Source: Sphingomonas faeni (GTDB lineage Bacteria; Pseudomonadota; Alphaproteobacteria; Sphingomonadales; Sphingomonadaceae). Taken from it: 64,000 nucleotides of DNA. A program made the translations under genes and the position numbers. The notes beneath the pieces were generated by a model. It was not told the DNA's origin. It saw nothing but the letters and a program-made list of their open reading frames with translations, and ran no database searches. The stretch covers positions 1,844,501 to 1,908,500 of the forward strand of contig NZ_JAUSZF010000001.1 of NCBI RefSeq assembly GCF_030817315.1, given 5' to 3'. Positions 26,337-35,883 of the stretch are shown here, piece after piece. Positions within the stretch are counted from its first letter, which is position 1; every line of letters starts with the position of its first letter.

Positions 26337-28988
26337 TCAGCCGCCTGCCGCCTCGAGCTTTGCCCGCACCGCCGCCACCGCTTCCGCAGCCTTGTCGCCA
26401 TCAGGACCACCGCCCTGCGCCATGTCGGGACGGCCGCCGCCGCCCTGCCCGCCCAGCGTCGCCACCGCGATCTTGAGCAGATCGACCGCGTTGTGGCTCG
26501 CGACCAGATCTGCCGTCACGCCGACCGCGACCGACGCGCGACCGTCGTTGATGGCTACCATCACGGCGATGCCCGAGCCAAGGCGTTGCTTGGCTTCGTC
26601 GACAGCGCCTCGAAGGCCCTTCGCTTCGAAGTCGTTGAGGACCTGGCCGATGAACGCCACGCCGCCGACCTGTTCGGGCCCGGCCGCTTCGCCCGAACCA
26701 CCGCCGCCTAAGGCCAGCGCCTTCTTCGCATCGGCGAGTTCGCGTTCGAGGCGGCGGCGGTCTTCGAGCAGGGACGCGACGCGCGCCGGGACCTCATCGG
26801 GCGTCGACTTCAACACAGCCGCCGTTTCGCGGAGGCGATCGTCGCGGCTGGTCAGATATGCGCGGGCCGCTTCGCCGGTGAGGGCTTCGACACGGCGGAT
26901 GCCGCTCGAGACCGCGCCTTCGCCGACGACCTTGAACAGGCCGATGTCGCCGAGCGCGTTGACGTGCGTGCCGCCACACAGCTCGATCGAGTAGGTCCCG
27001 TCCTCGGTTGAGCCCATCGATACGACGCGCACCTCATCGCCGTATTTCTCGCCGAACAGCGCCATCGCGCCCATCGCGATCGCATCGTCTGGGGTCATCA
27101 GCAGCGTCGTGACCGCGCCGTTGCCGCGGACCTGCGCGTTCACGTCGGACTCGACCTGCGCGATGTCGGCGGGGGTCATCGCGACCGGCTGCGAGAAGTC
27201 GAAGCGCAGGCGGTCTGGCGCGACGAGGCTGCCCTTCTGCGCGACGTGCGTGCCGAGACGCTCGCGCAGAGCCTCGTGCAGCAGGTGCGTCGCCGAGTGG
27301 TTGGCGCGGATCTGGGCGCGACGCGCGACGTCGATCTGGAGCTTGACCGGGTCGCCGACCTTGATCTCGCCGGAATCGACGATCGCATGATGGACGAACA
27401 CGCGGCCGAGCTGCTTCGACGTCTCGGTGACGTTCGCGCGGAGGCCGGTGTCGTTCGAGATGTGACCGGCGTCACCGACCTGTCCGCCGCTCTCGCCATA
27501 GAAGGGCGTCTGGTTGACGACGATCGCGACCGTATCGCCGGTGGTGGCGTGGTCGACGCGCGCGCCGTCCTTGACCAGTGCGACGACTTCACCCTCGCCG
27601 GTATCCGACGCGTAGCCGAGAAACTCCGTGCCGCCGGTCTGCTCGACGATATCGAACCAGATGTCATCGGAGGCCTTCGCGCCCGAGCCCTTCCAGGCGG
27701 CGCGGGCGGCGCGCTTCTGCTCGGCCATCGCGGTGTCGAAGCCGGCGCGGTCGACCGCGATGTTGCGTTCGCGCAGCGCGTCCTCGGTCAGGTCGTACGG
27801 GAAGCCGTAGGTGTCGTAGAGCTTGAACGCGACCTCGCCGGCCAGCGTGCCGTCGGTCATGTCCGCGGTCGCCTCGTCGAGCAGCTTCAGCCCCTTGTCG
27901 AGCGTCTGGCGGAAGCGCGTTTCCTCCTGCTGCAACGTCGCCTCGATCAGCGGACGGGCGCGCGACAGTTCGGGGTACGCCGCGCCCATCTCGGTGACGA
28001 GCGCGGGGACGAGCCGGTGCATCAGCGGCTGCTTGGCGCCGAGGATATGCGCATGGCGCATCGCGCGGCGCATGATCCGGCGCAGGACGTAGCCGCGACC
28101 CTCGCTCGCGGGCAGCACACCGTCGGCGATCAGGAAGCCGGCGGTGCGCAGGTGGTCGGCGATCACGCGGTGGCTCGCCGTGTTGGCGCCGTCGGTCGCG
28201 GTGTGCGTCAGCGCGCCCGAGGCCGCGATCAGCGCTTTGAACGTGTCGGTGTCGTAATTGTCGGTGACGCCCTGCATCACCGCGGCGATGCGCTCGAGCC
28301 CCATGCCGGTGTCGATCGAGGGTTTCGGCAGGTTACCGACGATCTCGGCATTCTCCTGCTCATACTGCATGAACACGAGGTTCCAGATCTCGACGAAACG
28401 ATCGCCGTCCTCGTCGGGGCTGCCGGGAGGGCCGCCGGGGATGTGGTCGCCGTGGTCGTAGAAGATTTCCGAGCACGGCCCGCACGGCCCGTTGTCGCCC
28501 ATCGACCAGAAATTGTCCTTGGTCGGGATGCGAATGATGCGGTGATCGGGGAGGCCGGCGACCTTCTTCCAGAGATCGAACGCCTCGTCGTCGGTGTGGT
28601 AGACGGTGGCGGTCAATTTGTCCGGCGACAGGCCCCACTCGCGCGTGAGCAGCGTCCAGGCGTGGACGATCGCCTGCTCCTTGAAATAATCGCCGAACGA
28701 GAAATTGCCGAGCATTTCGAAGAACGTATGGTGCCGCGCGGTGTAGCCGACATTGTCGAGATCGTTGTGCTTGCCGCCTGCGCGGACACATTTCTGCGAC
28801 GAGGTCGCGGTCGTGTAGGGGCGCGATTCGAGGCCGGTAAAGACGTTCTTGAACGGCACCATGCCGGCATTGACGAACATCAGCGTCGGGTCGTTCTGCG
28901 GCACGAGCGGCGCGCTGGGCACGATCTGGTGCCCCTGCGATCCGAAATAGTCGAGGAAGCCGCGGCGGATGTCGTTCGTCGATGTCAT
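26337..28988 (-). CDS. alaS: Alanyl-tRNA synthetase
   Basis: AlaRS charges tRNA-Ala and edits Ser and Gly. The 883-residue product has the class II core ([20 protein letters not shown] near the start, motif 2 with [19 protein letters not shown]), the tRNA-recognition helical region, and the editing-domain zinc motifs [17 protein letters not shown] and [15 protein letters not shown]. The C-terminal C-Ala domain, with Gly-rich [14 protein letters not shown], is complete. The frame is open to 29120, but ATG 28988 ([12 protein letters not shown]) matches the family start; the upstream part is repeat-derived. Confidence 0.97.
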   Translation of the reverse strand: MTSTNDIRRGFLDYFGSQGHQIVPSAPLVPQNDPTLMFVNAGMVPFKNVFTGLESRPYTTATSSQKCVRAGGKHNDLDNVGYTARHHTFFEMLGNFSFGDYFKEQAIVHAWTLLTREWGLSPDKLTATVYHTDDEAFDLWKKVAGLPDHRIIRIPTKDNFWSMGDNGPCGPCSEIFYDHGDHIPGGPPGSPDEDGDRFVEIWNLVFMQYEQENAEIVGNLPKPSIDTGMGLERIAAVMQGVTDNYDTDTFKALIAASGALTHTATDGANTASHRVIADHLRTAGFLIADGVLPASEGRGYVLRRIMRRAMRHAHILGAKQPLMHRLVPALVTEMGAAYPELSRARPLIEATLQQEETRFRQTLDKGLKLLDEATADMTDGTLAGEVAFKLYDTYGFPYDLTEDALRERNIAVDRAGFDTAMAEQKRAARAAWKGSGAKASDDIWFDIVEQTGGTEFLGYASDTGEGEVVALVKDGARVDHATTGDTVAIVVNQTPFYGESGGQVGDAGHISNDTGLRANVTETSKQLGRVFVHHAIVDSGEIKVGDPVKLQIDVARRAQIRANHSATHLLHEALRERLGTHVAQKGSLVAPDRLRFDFSQPVAMTPADIAQVESDVNAQVRGNGAVTTLLMTPDDAIAMGAMALFGEKYGDEVRVVSMGSTEDGTYSIELCGGTHVNALGDIGLFKVVGEGAVSSGIRRVEALTGEAARAYLTSRDDRLRETAAVLKSTPDEVPARVASLLEDRRRLERELADAKKALALGGGGSGEAAGPEQVGGVAFIGQVLNDFEAKGLRGAVDEAKQRLGSGIAVMVAINDGRASVAVGVTADLVASHNAVDLLKIAVATLGGQGGGGRPDMAQGGGPDGDKAAEAVAAVRAKLEAAGG

Positions 28989-29124
28989 GCGCGGGGACTT
29001 AGGCGAGCGGGACGGTTCGCTCAAGTGGAGGTGTGTGAGGGTGAGCCGGGTTCCGAGCGCCGCGTTGCGATGGGTATCGGCCTGAGCGCTCGTCGAAGGT
29101 ATCCAATTGAAACGAAGCAAGCTT

Positions 29125-29177
29125 GTTTCCCCGCTAAGGCGGGGATCCAGTCTGGGCTCCCGCCTTCGCGGGAAAAC
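29125..29177. repeat. Palindromic repeat, family C (short form)
   Basis: TTTCCCCGCTAAGGCGGGGA and the complement CTCCCGCCTTCGCGGGAAAA are joined by CCAGTCTGGG. It lies upstream of alaS in a 382-base gene-free gap (28989-29370), which otherwise holds only a family B copy and the alaS promoter region. Confidence 0.8.
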
Positions 29178-29224
29178 GAGGTTGGTAAGCGCTGCCGCTC
29201 GTTAAGAGTGACCACCGCGCACCG

Positions 29225-29332
29225 CCACCACCCCGGCGAAGGCCGGGGCCCAATTGGGGGACGGCGATAACGAAGCGCTAAGCTCCATTATTTCTGCCTT
29301 TCCAATTGGGCCCCGGCCTTCGCCGGGGTGGT
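29225..29332. repeat. Palindromic repeat, family B
   Basis: Near-perfect arms (CCACCCCGGCGAAGGCCGGG, extended by GCCCAATTGG, and the inverted copy ending CCGGGGTGGTGG) are about 30 bases each. The spacer has GGCGATAACGAAGC. It sits between alaS and the M24 peptidase end. Confidence 0.9.
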
Positions 29333-29370
29333 GGCGTTGGTGGGGGGTGGTGGCGTTCCTTAGGCGTCCA

Positions 29371-30651
29371 CTACCCCAACGGCGCATCGAGCGACTTGGG
29401 CGGTTCGCTGAACCATTTCGGCCCGGCGGCGGTCATGTGGAAGCAATCCTCGATCCGCACGCCGTACCTGCCTGGAATGTAGATGCCTGGTTCGTCGGAG
29501 AAGCACATGCCCGCCGCCAGCCTCGTGGCTTCTCCCCGAACGAGGTTGACGGGTTCGTGGCCATCCATGCCGATCCCGTGCCCGGTACGATGCGACAGGC
29601 CGGGGAGCTTGTAGCCGGGGCCGTAGCCGAGCGTTTCGTACTGCCGCCGGACAGCGTCATCGACGCTACCCGCCGTCGCGCCGATTTTCGCCGCGGCGAA
29701 CGCGATCTGCTGGCCTCGGGCGACTTGGTCCCAGGTCTTGCGTTGGTCGGCAGTCGCGGCGCCGTGCACCCAGGTGCGAGAGATGTCGGACTGATAGCCC
29801 TGCACGGTACACCCGCAGTCCATCAGCACGACCTGCCCCTCGCCGACGCGGTGGATCTCGCGGCTGCCGTGCGGATAGGCAGACGCTTCGCCGATCAGGG
29901 CGAGCGCGAACTCGGGTGCGCCGCCAAGCTTGCGGGTCGCGGCGTTCATCAGCGCGCCGATCTCCGGGCCGGTCATGCCCTTCTCTACCCGCGCATAGGT
30001 CCAGCGATAGGCGGCGAGCGTGACCTCGGTCGCCGCCTGCATCAGTGCGATCTCGGCGGGAGTCTTGATCATCCGGCAGGCGCGGACGACCGGGTCGGCG
30101 GACACGATCTTCGCCTCGGGCAGCACGCGCTGGACGCCGGCATAGGCGAAGTAGCGCACCTCCGCCTCCAGCCCGATCGGCCGCGTGGCCAGTTTCCGGT
30201 CGCGCAGGAACCCGGCGACGATCGCGAGCGGGTTCTCGTCCTCCTGCCAGACGCGCACCTCGGCGGGGACGGCGAGCGTCTCGCGGACCGACGGTTCCTC
30301 GAAGAACGGCGTGACGATGCAGGGTTCGCCCTCGACCGGCAGGATCGCCAGCGTCAGCCGCTCGCTCGTGTGCCAGCGGACGCCGGTGAAGTAGATCATC
30401 GACGATCCCGGCTCGATCAGCACCGCACCGATGCCCGCCGCCTTCATCAGCGACTGCGCGCGCACCAGCCTCGCGGCGCGTTCGGCGGCATCGATCGGCT
30501 TGGTCGCGCCGGTGATGTCGGACAGCGCGGAAAGATCGGGTTCGGCCGCGCGGAGGATAGCGGTGGTCGACAGCAGCGGGGCCGCGATCGCGAGGCTCAG
30601 CAGGTCCCGACGCGAGGGGCTGAAGGCGGATTTACGGGGTGTGGTCGACAT
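29371..30651 (-). CDS. M24-family metallopeptidase (Xaa-Pro aminopeptidase-like), exported
   Basis: The 426-residue product starts with a twin-arginine-like signal, SPSRRDLLSLAIAAPLLS, predicting export. A creatinase-like N-terminal domain is followed by the pita-bread domain from about residue 170. Metal ligands are visible in LMDCGCTVQGYQSDISRTW (two Asp), SHRTGHGIGMDGHEPVNL (His), DEPGIYIPGRYGVRIEDCF (two Glu). The substrate is presumably X-Pro peptides, by family only. The ATG at 30651 is chosen because it starts the signal peptide; it is divergent from the symporter gene. Confidence 0.9.
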   Translation of the reverse strand: MSTTPRKSAFSPSRRDLLSLAIAAPLLSTTAILRAAEPDLSALSDITGATKPIDAAERAARLVRAQSLMKAAGIGAVLIEPGSSMIYFTGVRWHTSERLTLAILPVEGEPCIVTPFFEEPSVRETLAVPAEVRVWQEDENPLAIVAGFLRDRKLATRPIGLEAEVRYFAYAGVQRVLPEAKIVSADPVVRACRMIKTPAEIALMQAATEVTLAAYRWTYARVEKGMTGPEIGALMNAATRKLGGAPEFALALIGEASAYPHGSREIHRVGEGQVVLMDCGCTVQGYQSDISRTWVHGAATADQRKTWDQVARGQQIAFAAAKIGATAGSVDDAVRRQYETLGYGPGYKLPGLSHRTGHGIGMDGHEPVNLVRGEATRLAAGMCFSDEPGIYIPGRYGVRIEDCFHMTAAGPKWFSEPPKSLDAPLG

Positions 30652-30722
30652 CGCCGGACGATAGGGTCCTTGACCCGGGCGCCGCAATCCCCTTCCCTAT
30701 CCGCACTTCTCGGGAGCGATTA

Positions 30723-32060
30723 ATGGCCAAGCGGCTAACCTATTACATCTTGTTCGGCCTCGTCGCGGGGATGGTCGTCGGCTGGGTTCTGAACGCGACG
30801 ATCGACAACGGCACGCCCGAGTCCGCCGCGCGGCTGAAGGACATCGCCGGCTATTTCTCGATCGTGACGTCTCTGTTCCTGCGGCTGATCAAGATGATCA
30901 TCGCGCCGCTGGTCTTCTCGACGCTGGTCGTCGGGATCGCGCATATGGGCGACACCGGCGCGCTGGGTCGGGTCGGACTGCGCAGCCTGGGGTGGTTCAT
31001 CTGCGCGAGCCTGTTGTCACTCACTCTGGGCATGATCCTGGTCAACGTATTGCAGCCGGGCGTCGGGCTCGAACTCGCGATCCCGCCCGCGACCGCGTCG
31101 AGCGGGGTGGATGCCGCAGCGTTCGACCTCGCCAAGTTCATCTCGCATATCGTGCCCGATTCGATGATCGCGGCGATGGCGAGCAACGAGATCCTCCAGA
31201 TCGTCGTGTTCTCGGTTTTCGTCGGGGTCGCGATCACCGCGGTCGGCGAGAAGGCCGCGCCGCTGGTCAAGGCGATCGAGGCGCTGGTCGCGGTCATGCT
31301 GCAGATCACCAATTACGTGATGCGGTTCGCGCCGTTCGCGGTGTTCGCGGCGGTGACAGCGACGCTCGCCGAGCGGGGGCCGACCATCCTCGGCCAGCTC
31401 GGCTATTTCATGCTGACCTTCTATATCGGCCTTGCGCTGCTGTGGGCGATGCTGATCGGGATCGCGTTCGTGCTGATCGGGCCGCGGACGCGGCTGCTCG
31501 TGCGGTATATCCGCGATCCGCTCATTCTCGCCTTCTCGGCAGCGTCGTCGGAGGCGGCGTACCCGCGGACGCTGGAGGCGCTCGACCGGTTCGGCGTGCC
31601 ACCGCGGATCGCGAGCTTCGTGCTGCCGCTGGGCTATTCGTTCAATCTCGACGGGTCGATGATGTACATGACGTTCGCGTCGCTGTTCATCGCCCAGGCC
31701 TACGGCATCGACATGCCGATCGGGCAGCAGATCGCGATGCTGCTGGTGCTGATGGTGACGTCGAAGGGGATTGCGGGCGTTCCGCGGGCTTCGCTGGTCG
31801 TGATCGCGGGGACGCTGTCGATGTTCAAGATCCCGGAGGCGGGGATTTTGCTGATCCTGGCGGTGGATCATTTCCTGGACATGGGGCGGTCGGCGACGAA
31901 CGTCATCGGCAATGCGGTGGCGGCGACCGTGGTGGCGAAATGGGAGGGCGGGCTCGACGAGCGCGAGCCGGCCGACCGTGATCCGCCGGTGGCACCGACC
32001 GGGCATGGGCCGAAGGTGAATGTGGACAGCTACGAGAAGATCGGGCCGGGGCAGGTTTGA
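30723..32060 (+). CDS. Dicarboxylate/amino acid:cation symporter (DAACS family)
   Basis: The 445-residue protein resembles GltP/DctA and should import glutamate or C4-dicarboxylates with protons or sodium. Eight membrane helices are expected. Key motifs are AAASSEAAYPRTLEALDRFG-like (here AASSEAAYPRTL, the first re-entrant loop), FNLDGSMMYMTFASLFIAQA with the NxDG motif, and MVTSKGIAGVPRASLVVIAG of the second loop. The hydrophilic tail (residues 420-445) is rich in Asp, Glu and Pro. The start is ATG 30723 with a GGAG about eight bases before it. Confidence 0.92.
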   Translation: MAKRLTYYILFGLVAGMVVGWVLNATIDNGTPESAARLKDIAGYFSIVTSLFLRLIKMIIAPLVFSTLVVGIAHMGDTGALGRVGLRSLGWFICASLLSLTLGMILVNVLQPGVGLELAIPPATASSGVDAAAFDLAKFISHIVPDSMIAAMASNEILQIVVFSVFVGVAITAVGEKAAPLVKAIEALVAVMLQITNYVMRFAPFAVFAAVTATLAERGPTILGQLGYFMLTFYIGLALLWAMLIGIAFVLIGPRTRLLVRYIRDPLILAFSAASSEAAYPRTLEALDRFGVPPRIASFVLPLGYSFNLDGSMMYMTFASLFIAQAYGIDMPIGQQIAMLLVLMVTSKGIAGVPRASLVVIAGTLSMFKIPEAGILLILAVDHFLDMGRSATNVIGNAVAATVVAKWEGGLDEREPADRDPPVAPTGHGPKVNVDSYEKIGPGQV

Positions 32061-32088
32061 CCAGAAGGGCAATCTCGCCCGTCATCCC

Positions 32089-32163
32089 AGCGGACGCTGG
32101 GATCCAGAGCCACGAGCGGTTGCGTCTGCGGCTCTGGATCCTGGGTCGAGCCCAGGATGACGG
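32089..32163. repeat. Palindromic repeat, family A (variant)
   Basis: CCGTCATCCCAGCGGACGCT and the complement CCCAGGATGACGG frame a core with CCAGAGCCACGAG and CGGCTCTGGATCC. It lies in the gap between the convergent symporter and GST genes and could act as a terminator for both. Confidence 0.8.
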
Positions 32164-32211
32164 AGTGATTGGGAGATCATGAAGAGTGATCACGTCTCCC
32201 CATCGAGCCCC

Positions 32212-32847
32212 TCACGCGTAGGCGTATGGCCCACCCTTCTTGAGTCCAGCCTGATACGCCGGCCGCGCGTGGACCTTGGCCAGCCAGGCGATCGTTGCGG
32301 GGCGGGACTCGTTCAGGCCGCCGCGGCTGCGGGCGGCTTCGAGGGGGAAGCTCATCATGATGTCGGCGGCGGTCATCTCCGCGCCGGCAAACCAGGGGCG
32401 TTGCGACAGTTCCGATTCGACATAGTCGAGGTGGACGTCGATCATCGGCTGGATCTTTCTGACCGCGACCTTGCCCATAATCGGGATGCGCGCGAGGACG
32501 AGCTTCAGAAGCAGCGGTGGCATCATCGAGCCTTCCGCATAATGGAGCCAGAAGCGGTAGCGTAGCGCGTCGGCACGTTTGGCGGGGGCGCCTAGTCTGC
32601 CGTCCGCCTTGTCTACGAGATATTCGACGATCGCGCCGGTTTCGGCGACGACTTGGCCACCTTGAACATCGGCATCCTCGATCACCGGCGACTTGCCTAG
32701 CGGGTGGATTTTCTTGAGCTCTGGCGGGGCGAGCATGGTCTGCTTGTTCCGCTCGTAGCGCTTGATCTCGTAGGGGAGGCCGAGTTCCTCGAGCATCCAC
32801 AGGATACGCTGCGATCGCGAGTTTTCGAGGTGGTGGACGGTTATCAT
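32212..32847 (-). CDS. Glutathione S-transferase family protein
   Basis: The 211-residue GST has the thioredoxin-like start MITVHHLENSRSQRILWMLE with the catalytic Ser in SRSQRI, the cis-Pro LGKSPVIED, and AETGAIVEYLV. The C-terminal helices contain GAEMTAADIMMSFPLEAA, the N-capping box of GSTs. It differs clearly from the GST at 19881-20564. It follows the methyltransferase gene by 17 bases, so the two form a probable operon. Confidence 0.92.
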   Translation of the reverse strand: MITVHHLENSRSQRILWMLEELGLPYEIKRYERNKQTMLAPPELKKIHPLGKSPVIEDADVQGGQVVAETGAIVEYLVDKADGRLGAPAKRADALRYRFWLHYAEGSMMPPLLLKLVLARIPIMGKVAVRKIQPMIDVHLDYVESELSQRPWFAGAEMTAADIMMSFPLEAARSRGGLNESRPATIAWLAKVHARPAYQAGLKKGGPYAYA

Positions 32848-32864
32848 GCTGGCTCCCCTGTCGA

Positions 32865-33701
32865 TTATTCGGCCGATTTGCGCGCAGTCCAGATCCAGGC
32901 GGCGGCGGGGAATTCCACCGTGGTGCCGTTGCCGTGACGTTCGCAGACCTGGGTGAGACGCGCGATGTGGCGCTCGCGTTCCTCTGGGGCGGCGTCGCGA
33001 ATGGCCGAGGCGGCGGGGCCGATGCGGCGGAAATAATCGACGGCGTCGGCTACGGGGTCGATGCCCTCACCTGCCCGGTAGGCGAAGTCGATACGCTTGG
33101 GCGGGGCGGCCTGCCAGCCCGCGTTTTCGAGGATCGTCGCGACATGGGTTGGATCGGCGGACGCGAAGGGACCTGGTGCGGTGCTTGCCCGGGGGCCCGC
33201 ATCGCCGCCGGTTGCGGTGATGGTTTCGGTGGCCCAGCGGTTGGCGGTGCGTTCGGCGAAACAGGAAAAGACCAGCGTTGCGCCGGGTGCGGCGGCTTCG
33301 ACGAGCGTGGTAAAGGCTGCGACGGGGTCTGCGAAGAACATGACGCCGTGGCGCGAGACGTAGAGATCTGTCGGGGCGTGGTTCGGGGCCGCGATAGTGA
33401 TGTCGGCGCATTCGAAGCTGGCATTCGCTTGGGTTGCGGCGCGGTATCTGGCGATCTCAATCAGGTTTGGCGAGAGATCTATGCCGGTTACGGTCGCGTT
33501 CGGGAGGCCTTGCGCGGTGGCTAAGGTGGTTGCTCCGGCGCCGCAGCCTATGTCGATGATCTTGCGGGTTCGGGGAGTGGCAGCGGCGAGGATCGCTGCG
33601 TTCAAATGCGGGGTCAGGTTGGTGAAACTGCGGTCGGTTCGGCGCCATTCTTCGGCCCAGACGTCGCCTATTCTGCCGGTCCAGTCATAGGCTGTGGTCA
33701 T
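32865..33701 (-). CDS. Class I SAM-dependent methyltransferase
   Basis: The 278-residue protein has motif I as KIIDIGCGAGATTLATAQ at about residues 47-64, the acidic loop VTGIDLSPNLIEIAR and SFECADI, and a post-motif region DLYVSRHGVMFFADPVAAF. The C-terminal part around AVDYFRRIGPAASA is typical of the UbiE/COQ5-like group with unknown acceptor. No substrate can be named. It lies just upstream of the GST gene on the same strand; the region upstream is repeat-rich. Confidence 0.88.
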   Translation of the reverse strand: MTTAYDWTGRIGDVWAEEWRRTDRSFTNLTPHLNAAILAAATPRTRKIIDIGCGAGATTLATAQGLPNATVTGIDLSPNLIEIARYRAATQANASFECADITIAAPNHAPTDLYVSRHGVMFFADPVAAFTTLVEAAAPGATLVFSCFAERTANRWATETITATGGDAGPRASTAPGPFASADPTHVATILENAGWQAAPPKRIDFAYRAGEGIDPVADAVDYFRRIGPAASAIRDAAPEERERHIARLTQVCERHGNGTTVEFPAAAWIWTARKSAE

Positions 33702-33849
33702 GGGTTGGGGTGCTTTACGGATGCGGTTTGGGGGCAGTGGTTTGGAGTGAAGTATAGGAAGTATAGACGCTGGCGTGGGTTTGGTGTCGGGTGATTTTGC
33801 GACGTCGCGGGGCCTGTTGTGTTGCTTTCGCGGTTGTCTTCGCTTCGTT

Positions 33850-33903
33850 GTTTTTCCGCGAAGGCGGGGATCCAGACTGGGCTCCCGCCTTCGCGGGAGA
33901 ACA
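33850..33903. repeat. Palindromic repeat, family C (short form)
   Basis: TTCCGCGAAGGCGGGGATCC and the complement GGCTCCCGCCTTCGCGGGAG are joined by AGACT. It is the first of three repeats in the 527-base gene-free gap 33702-34228, upstream of the methyltransferase. The first 150 bases of the gap (33702-33849) hold no recognisable feature beyond a likely promoter for that gene. Confidence 0.8.
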
Positions 33904-33935
33904 AGGGGGACAGGTGCCGCATTCGGTAGGAACCG

Positions 33936-34039
33936 CTGCCCCGGCGCAGGCCGGGGCCCAGTTGGGAGCCGATTGTAACGAAAGATCGCGCTTCGTTATT
34001 GCCGCCTTTCCGACTGGGCCCCGGCCTTCGCCGGGGTGG
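33936..34039. repeat. Palindromic repeat, family B
   Basis: Arms TGCCCCGGCGCAGGCCGGGG and GGGCCCCGGCCTTCGCCGGG flank a spacer with an inner inverted pair: GTAACGAAAG and CTTCGTTAT. This copy shows best that family B has a nested double hairpin. Confidence 0.85.
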
Positions 34040-34163
34040 AGTACTGGGGGGGCGGCGGTGCAGTGCGGTACCTACGAAGTAAATCTGACGCCGGCGCAAA
34101 GTCGAGGATGAGGCCGATGCAAGCCCGATGCCACCACGCCGCCTGCACGATCAACCGCGTGCC

Positions 34164-34226
34164 CTCACCCTCCCATTGCGAGGGCAATGGGCCCCTCCCT
34201 CTCCCCTTAGGGAGAGGGGTTTAGGG
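34164..34226. repeat. Palindromic repeat, family E-like, downstream of recA
   Basis: Two hairpins (around CCCATTGCGAGGGCAATGGG and CCCCTCTCCC in inverted orientation) lie directly after the recA stop. They could act as the recA terminator. The sequence resembles, but does not match closely, the family E copies. Confidence 0.55.
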
Positions 34227-34228
34227 GA

Positions 34229-35302
34229 TTATACGTCGTCTTCGGCGTCGGGGCCGGCCATCATTTCTTCGGCGACCTTGTCGGTGCGCGCGCGGATCTG
34301 CTTTTCGAGGCGGTCGGCGGTTTCGGGGTTGTCCTTGAGGAACGTCTTCGAGTTCTCACGGCCCTGACCGAGGCGGACGCTGTCGTAGCTGAACCAGGCG
34401 CCGGACTTCTCGACGAGGCCGGCCTTCACGCCGAGATCGAGGATCTCGCCGAGCTTCGAGACGCCCTGCCCGTACATGATGTCGAACTCGACCTGCTTGA
34501 ACGGCGGAGCGACCTTGTTCTTGACGACCTTCACGCGCGTCTGGTTGCCGGTGACCTCTTCGCCGGCCTTGATCGCACCGATGCGGCGGATGTCGAGGCG
34601 GACCGAGGCGTAGAACTTCAGCGCGTTGCCGCCCGTCGTCGTCTCGGGGTTGCCGTACATGACGCCGATCTTCATGCGGAGCTGGTTGATGAAGATCACC
34701 ATGCAGCGTGAGCGGCTGATCGAGCCGGTGAGTTTCCGCAAGCTCTGCGACATAAGACGCGCCTGGAGGCCGACATGGCTGTCGCCCATCTCGCCTTCGA
34801 TTTCGGCGCGCGGCACGAGGGCTGCGACCGAGTCGACCACGAGCACGTCGATCGCGTTCGAGCGGACAAGCGTGTCGACGATCTCGAGCGCCTGCTCGCC
34901 GGTGTCGGGCTGCGACACGATCAGCTCGTCGATGTTGACGCCGAGCTTCTTGGCGTAGACCGGGTCGAGCGCATGCTCGGCGTCGACGAACGCAGCGGTG
35001 CCGCCGCCCTTCTGAGCTTCGGCGATCACGTGGAGCGCGAGCGTGGTCTTGCCCGAGCTTTCCGGACCGTAGATCTCGATCACGCGGCCGCGCGGCAGGC
35101 CGCCGACGCCGAGTGCGATGTCGAGCCCGAGCGAGCCGGTCGAGATGACCTCGACCTGCATGGTTTCCTTCGAGCCCAGGCGCATCGCCGAGCCCTTGCC
35201 GAATGCGCGGTCGATCTGCGCGAGCGCGGCGTCGAGCGCCTTCTGGCGGTCGTTGGTTGCGGTTGCCATGCCGGTGTCGATCACTTTCAGATTAGCGGCC
35301 AT
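34229..35302 (-). CDS. recA: Recombinase RecA
   Basis: RecA is the ATP-dependent strand-exchange and LexA-coprotease protein. The 357-residue product has Walker A GPESSGKT at residues 79-86, the [17 protein letters not shown] segment, Walker [10 protein letters not shown], and [20 protein letters not shown] for DNA-binding loop L2. The acidic C-terminal tail ends AGPDAEDDV. The start at 35302 (MAANLKVID) is chosen because a GGGAG lies seven bases upstream; a second in-frame ATG at 35269 has less support. An SOS box is located 77 bases upstream of the start. Confidence 0.98.
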   Translation of the reverse strand: MAANLKVIDTGMATATNDRQKALDAALAQIDRAFGKGSAMRLGSKETMQVEVISTGSLGLDIALGVGGLPRGRVIEIYGPESSGKTTLALHVIAEAQKGGGTAAFVDAEHALDPVYAKKLGVNIDELIVSQPDTGEQALEIVDTLVRSNAIDVLVVDSVAALVPRAEIEGEMGDSHVGLQARLMSQSLRKLTGSISRSRCMVIFINQLRMKIGVMYGNPETTTGGNALKFYASVRLDIRRIGAIKAGEEVTGNQTRVKVVKNKVAPPFKQVEFDIMYGQGVSKLGEILDLGVKAGLVEKSGAWFSYDSVRLGQGRENSKTFLKDNPETADRLEKQIRARTDKVAEEMMAGPDAEDDV

Positions 35303-35379
35303 TGATAAGCTCCCATCGCTAAAGCAAGCGCGCGTGCCATTCAACGCGTCAAACACCATGTATTCTATTTGTTCTTATG

Positions 35380-35394
35380 GAACAAGTAGGGAAC
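35380..35394 (-). promoter_or_regulatory. LexA (SOS) box of recA
   Basis: The plus strand reads GAACAAGTAGGGAAC, which on the coding strand is GTTCCCTACTTGTTC: an exact GTTC-N7-GTTC, the alphaproteobacterial LexA site. A further GTTC/GAAC inverted pair overlaps it (GTTCTTATGGAAC at 35371-35383). The gap from here to ispE (35395-35883) otherwise holds only two half repeats. Confidence 0.85.
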
Positions 35395-35529
35395 GTGGGT
35401 TTGGAGGGAATTTTGCGGTGGCTGGGTTTCGCGCGTGTTCGTGGGGCAATGGCTTGCGGCGAGTTGGTGGCTCTCTGAATTGGACAGGTCCCCCACCGGC
35501 GGTGCGGGGGTCTCGGCGGACAGGTTGGC

Positions 35530-35593
35530 GTAACGAAGTGCGGCGGTTGTCAGCGACGTTTCCCGATTGGGCCCCCGCCTTCGCCGGGGTGGT
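35530..35593. repeat. Palindromic repeat, family B, one half plus spacer
   Basis: The sequence contains the spacer motif TAACGAAG and one complete arm GATTGGGCCCCCGCCTTCGC ending CCGGGGTGGTG; the other arm is degenerate or missing. It lies in the recA-ispE gap. Confidence 0.65.
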
Positions 35594-35751
35594 GCCTGTG
35601 GGTGGGTCGCGTACCGACAATGCGCGGGGTTACGGGCCAGCGCGTTGCGCGGTTAGGTCGAGATCGGTTCGGGTTGTTTGGGCGTGGGCTCGTGCTGGTC
35701 GATTCGTCGGCGGTTTCGATACGGGTCCTGGCTGGCGGTTTGATTTGTGGC

Positions 35752-35781
35752 TTTGGATCCTGACTTTCGTCAGGATGACGG
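35752..35781. repeat. Palindromic repeat, family A, half copy
   Basis: TTTGGATCCTGACTTTCGTC followed by AGGATGACGG is one arm of family A, with no second arm nearby. It lies in the recA-ispE gap. Confidence 0.7.
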
Positions 35782-35883
35782 AAATGGGGTGGTGGTGTGG
35801 CCGCGCCATCGCGCAGTCGCCGCATCGCGGGCCGCGGGGTCGCGGGGTCCCGGGGTGGGCGACTATTGTTTGTGCCGTTTCGT

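Noticed and set aside
28989..29120. Longer N-terminus of alaS beginning at 29120
   Set aside because: The extra residues do not match any AlaRS start and come from sequence next to repeats; the ATG at 28988 begins the conserved family sequence.
35395..35883. Plus-strand ORF covering the recA-ispE gap (35118-35984)
   Set aside because: It overlaps recA and ispE, has an Arg/Gly/Trp-rich composition typical of non-coding GC-rich DNA and contains two half repeats.
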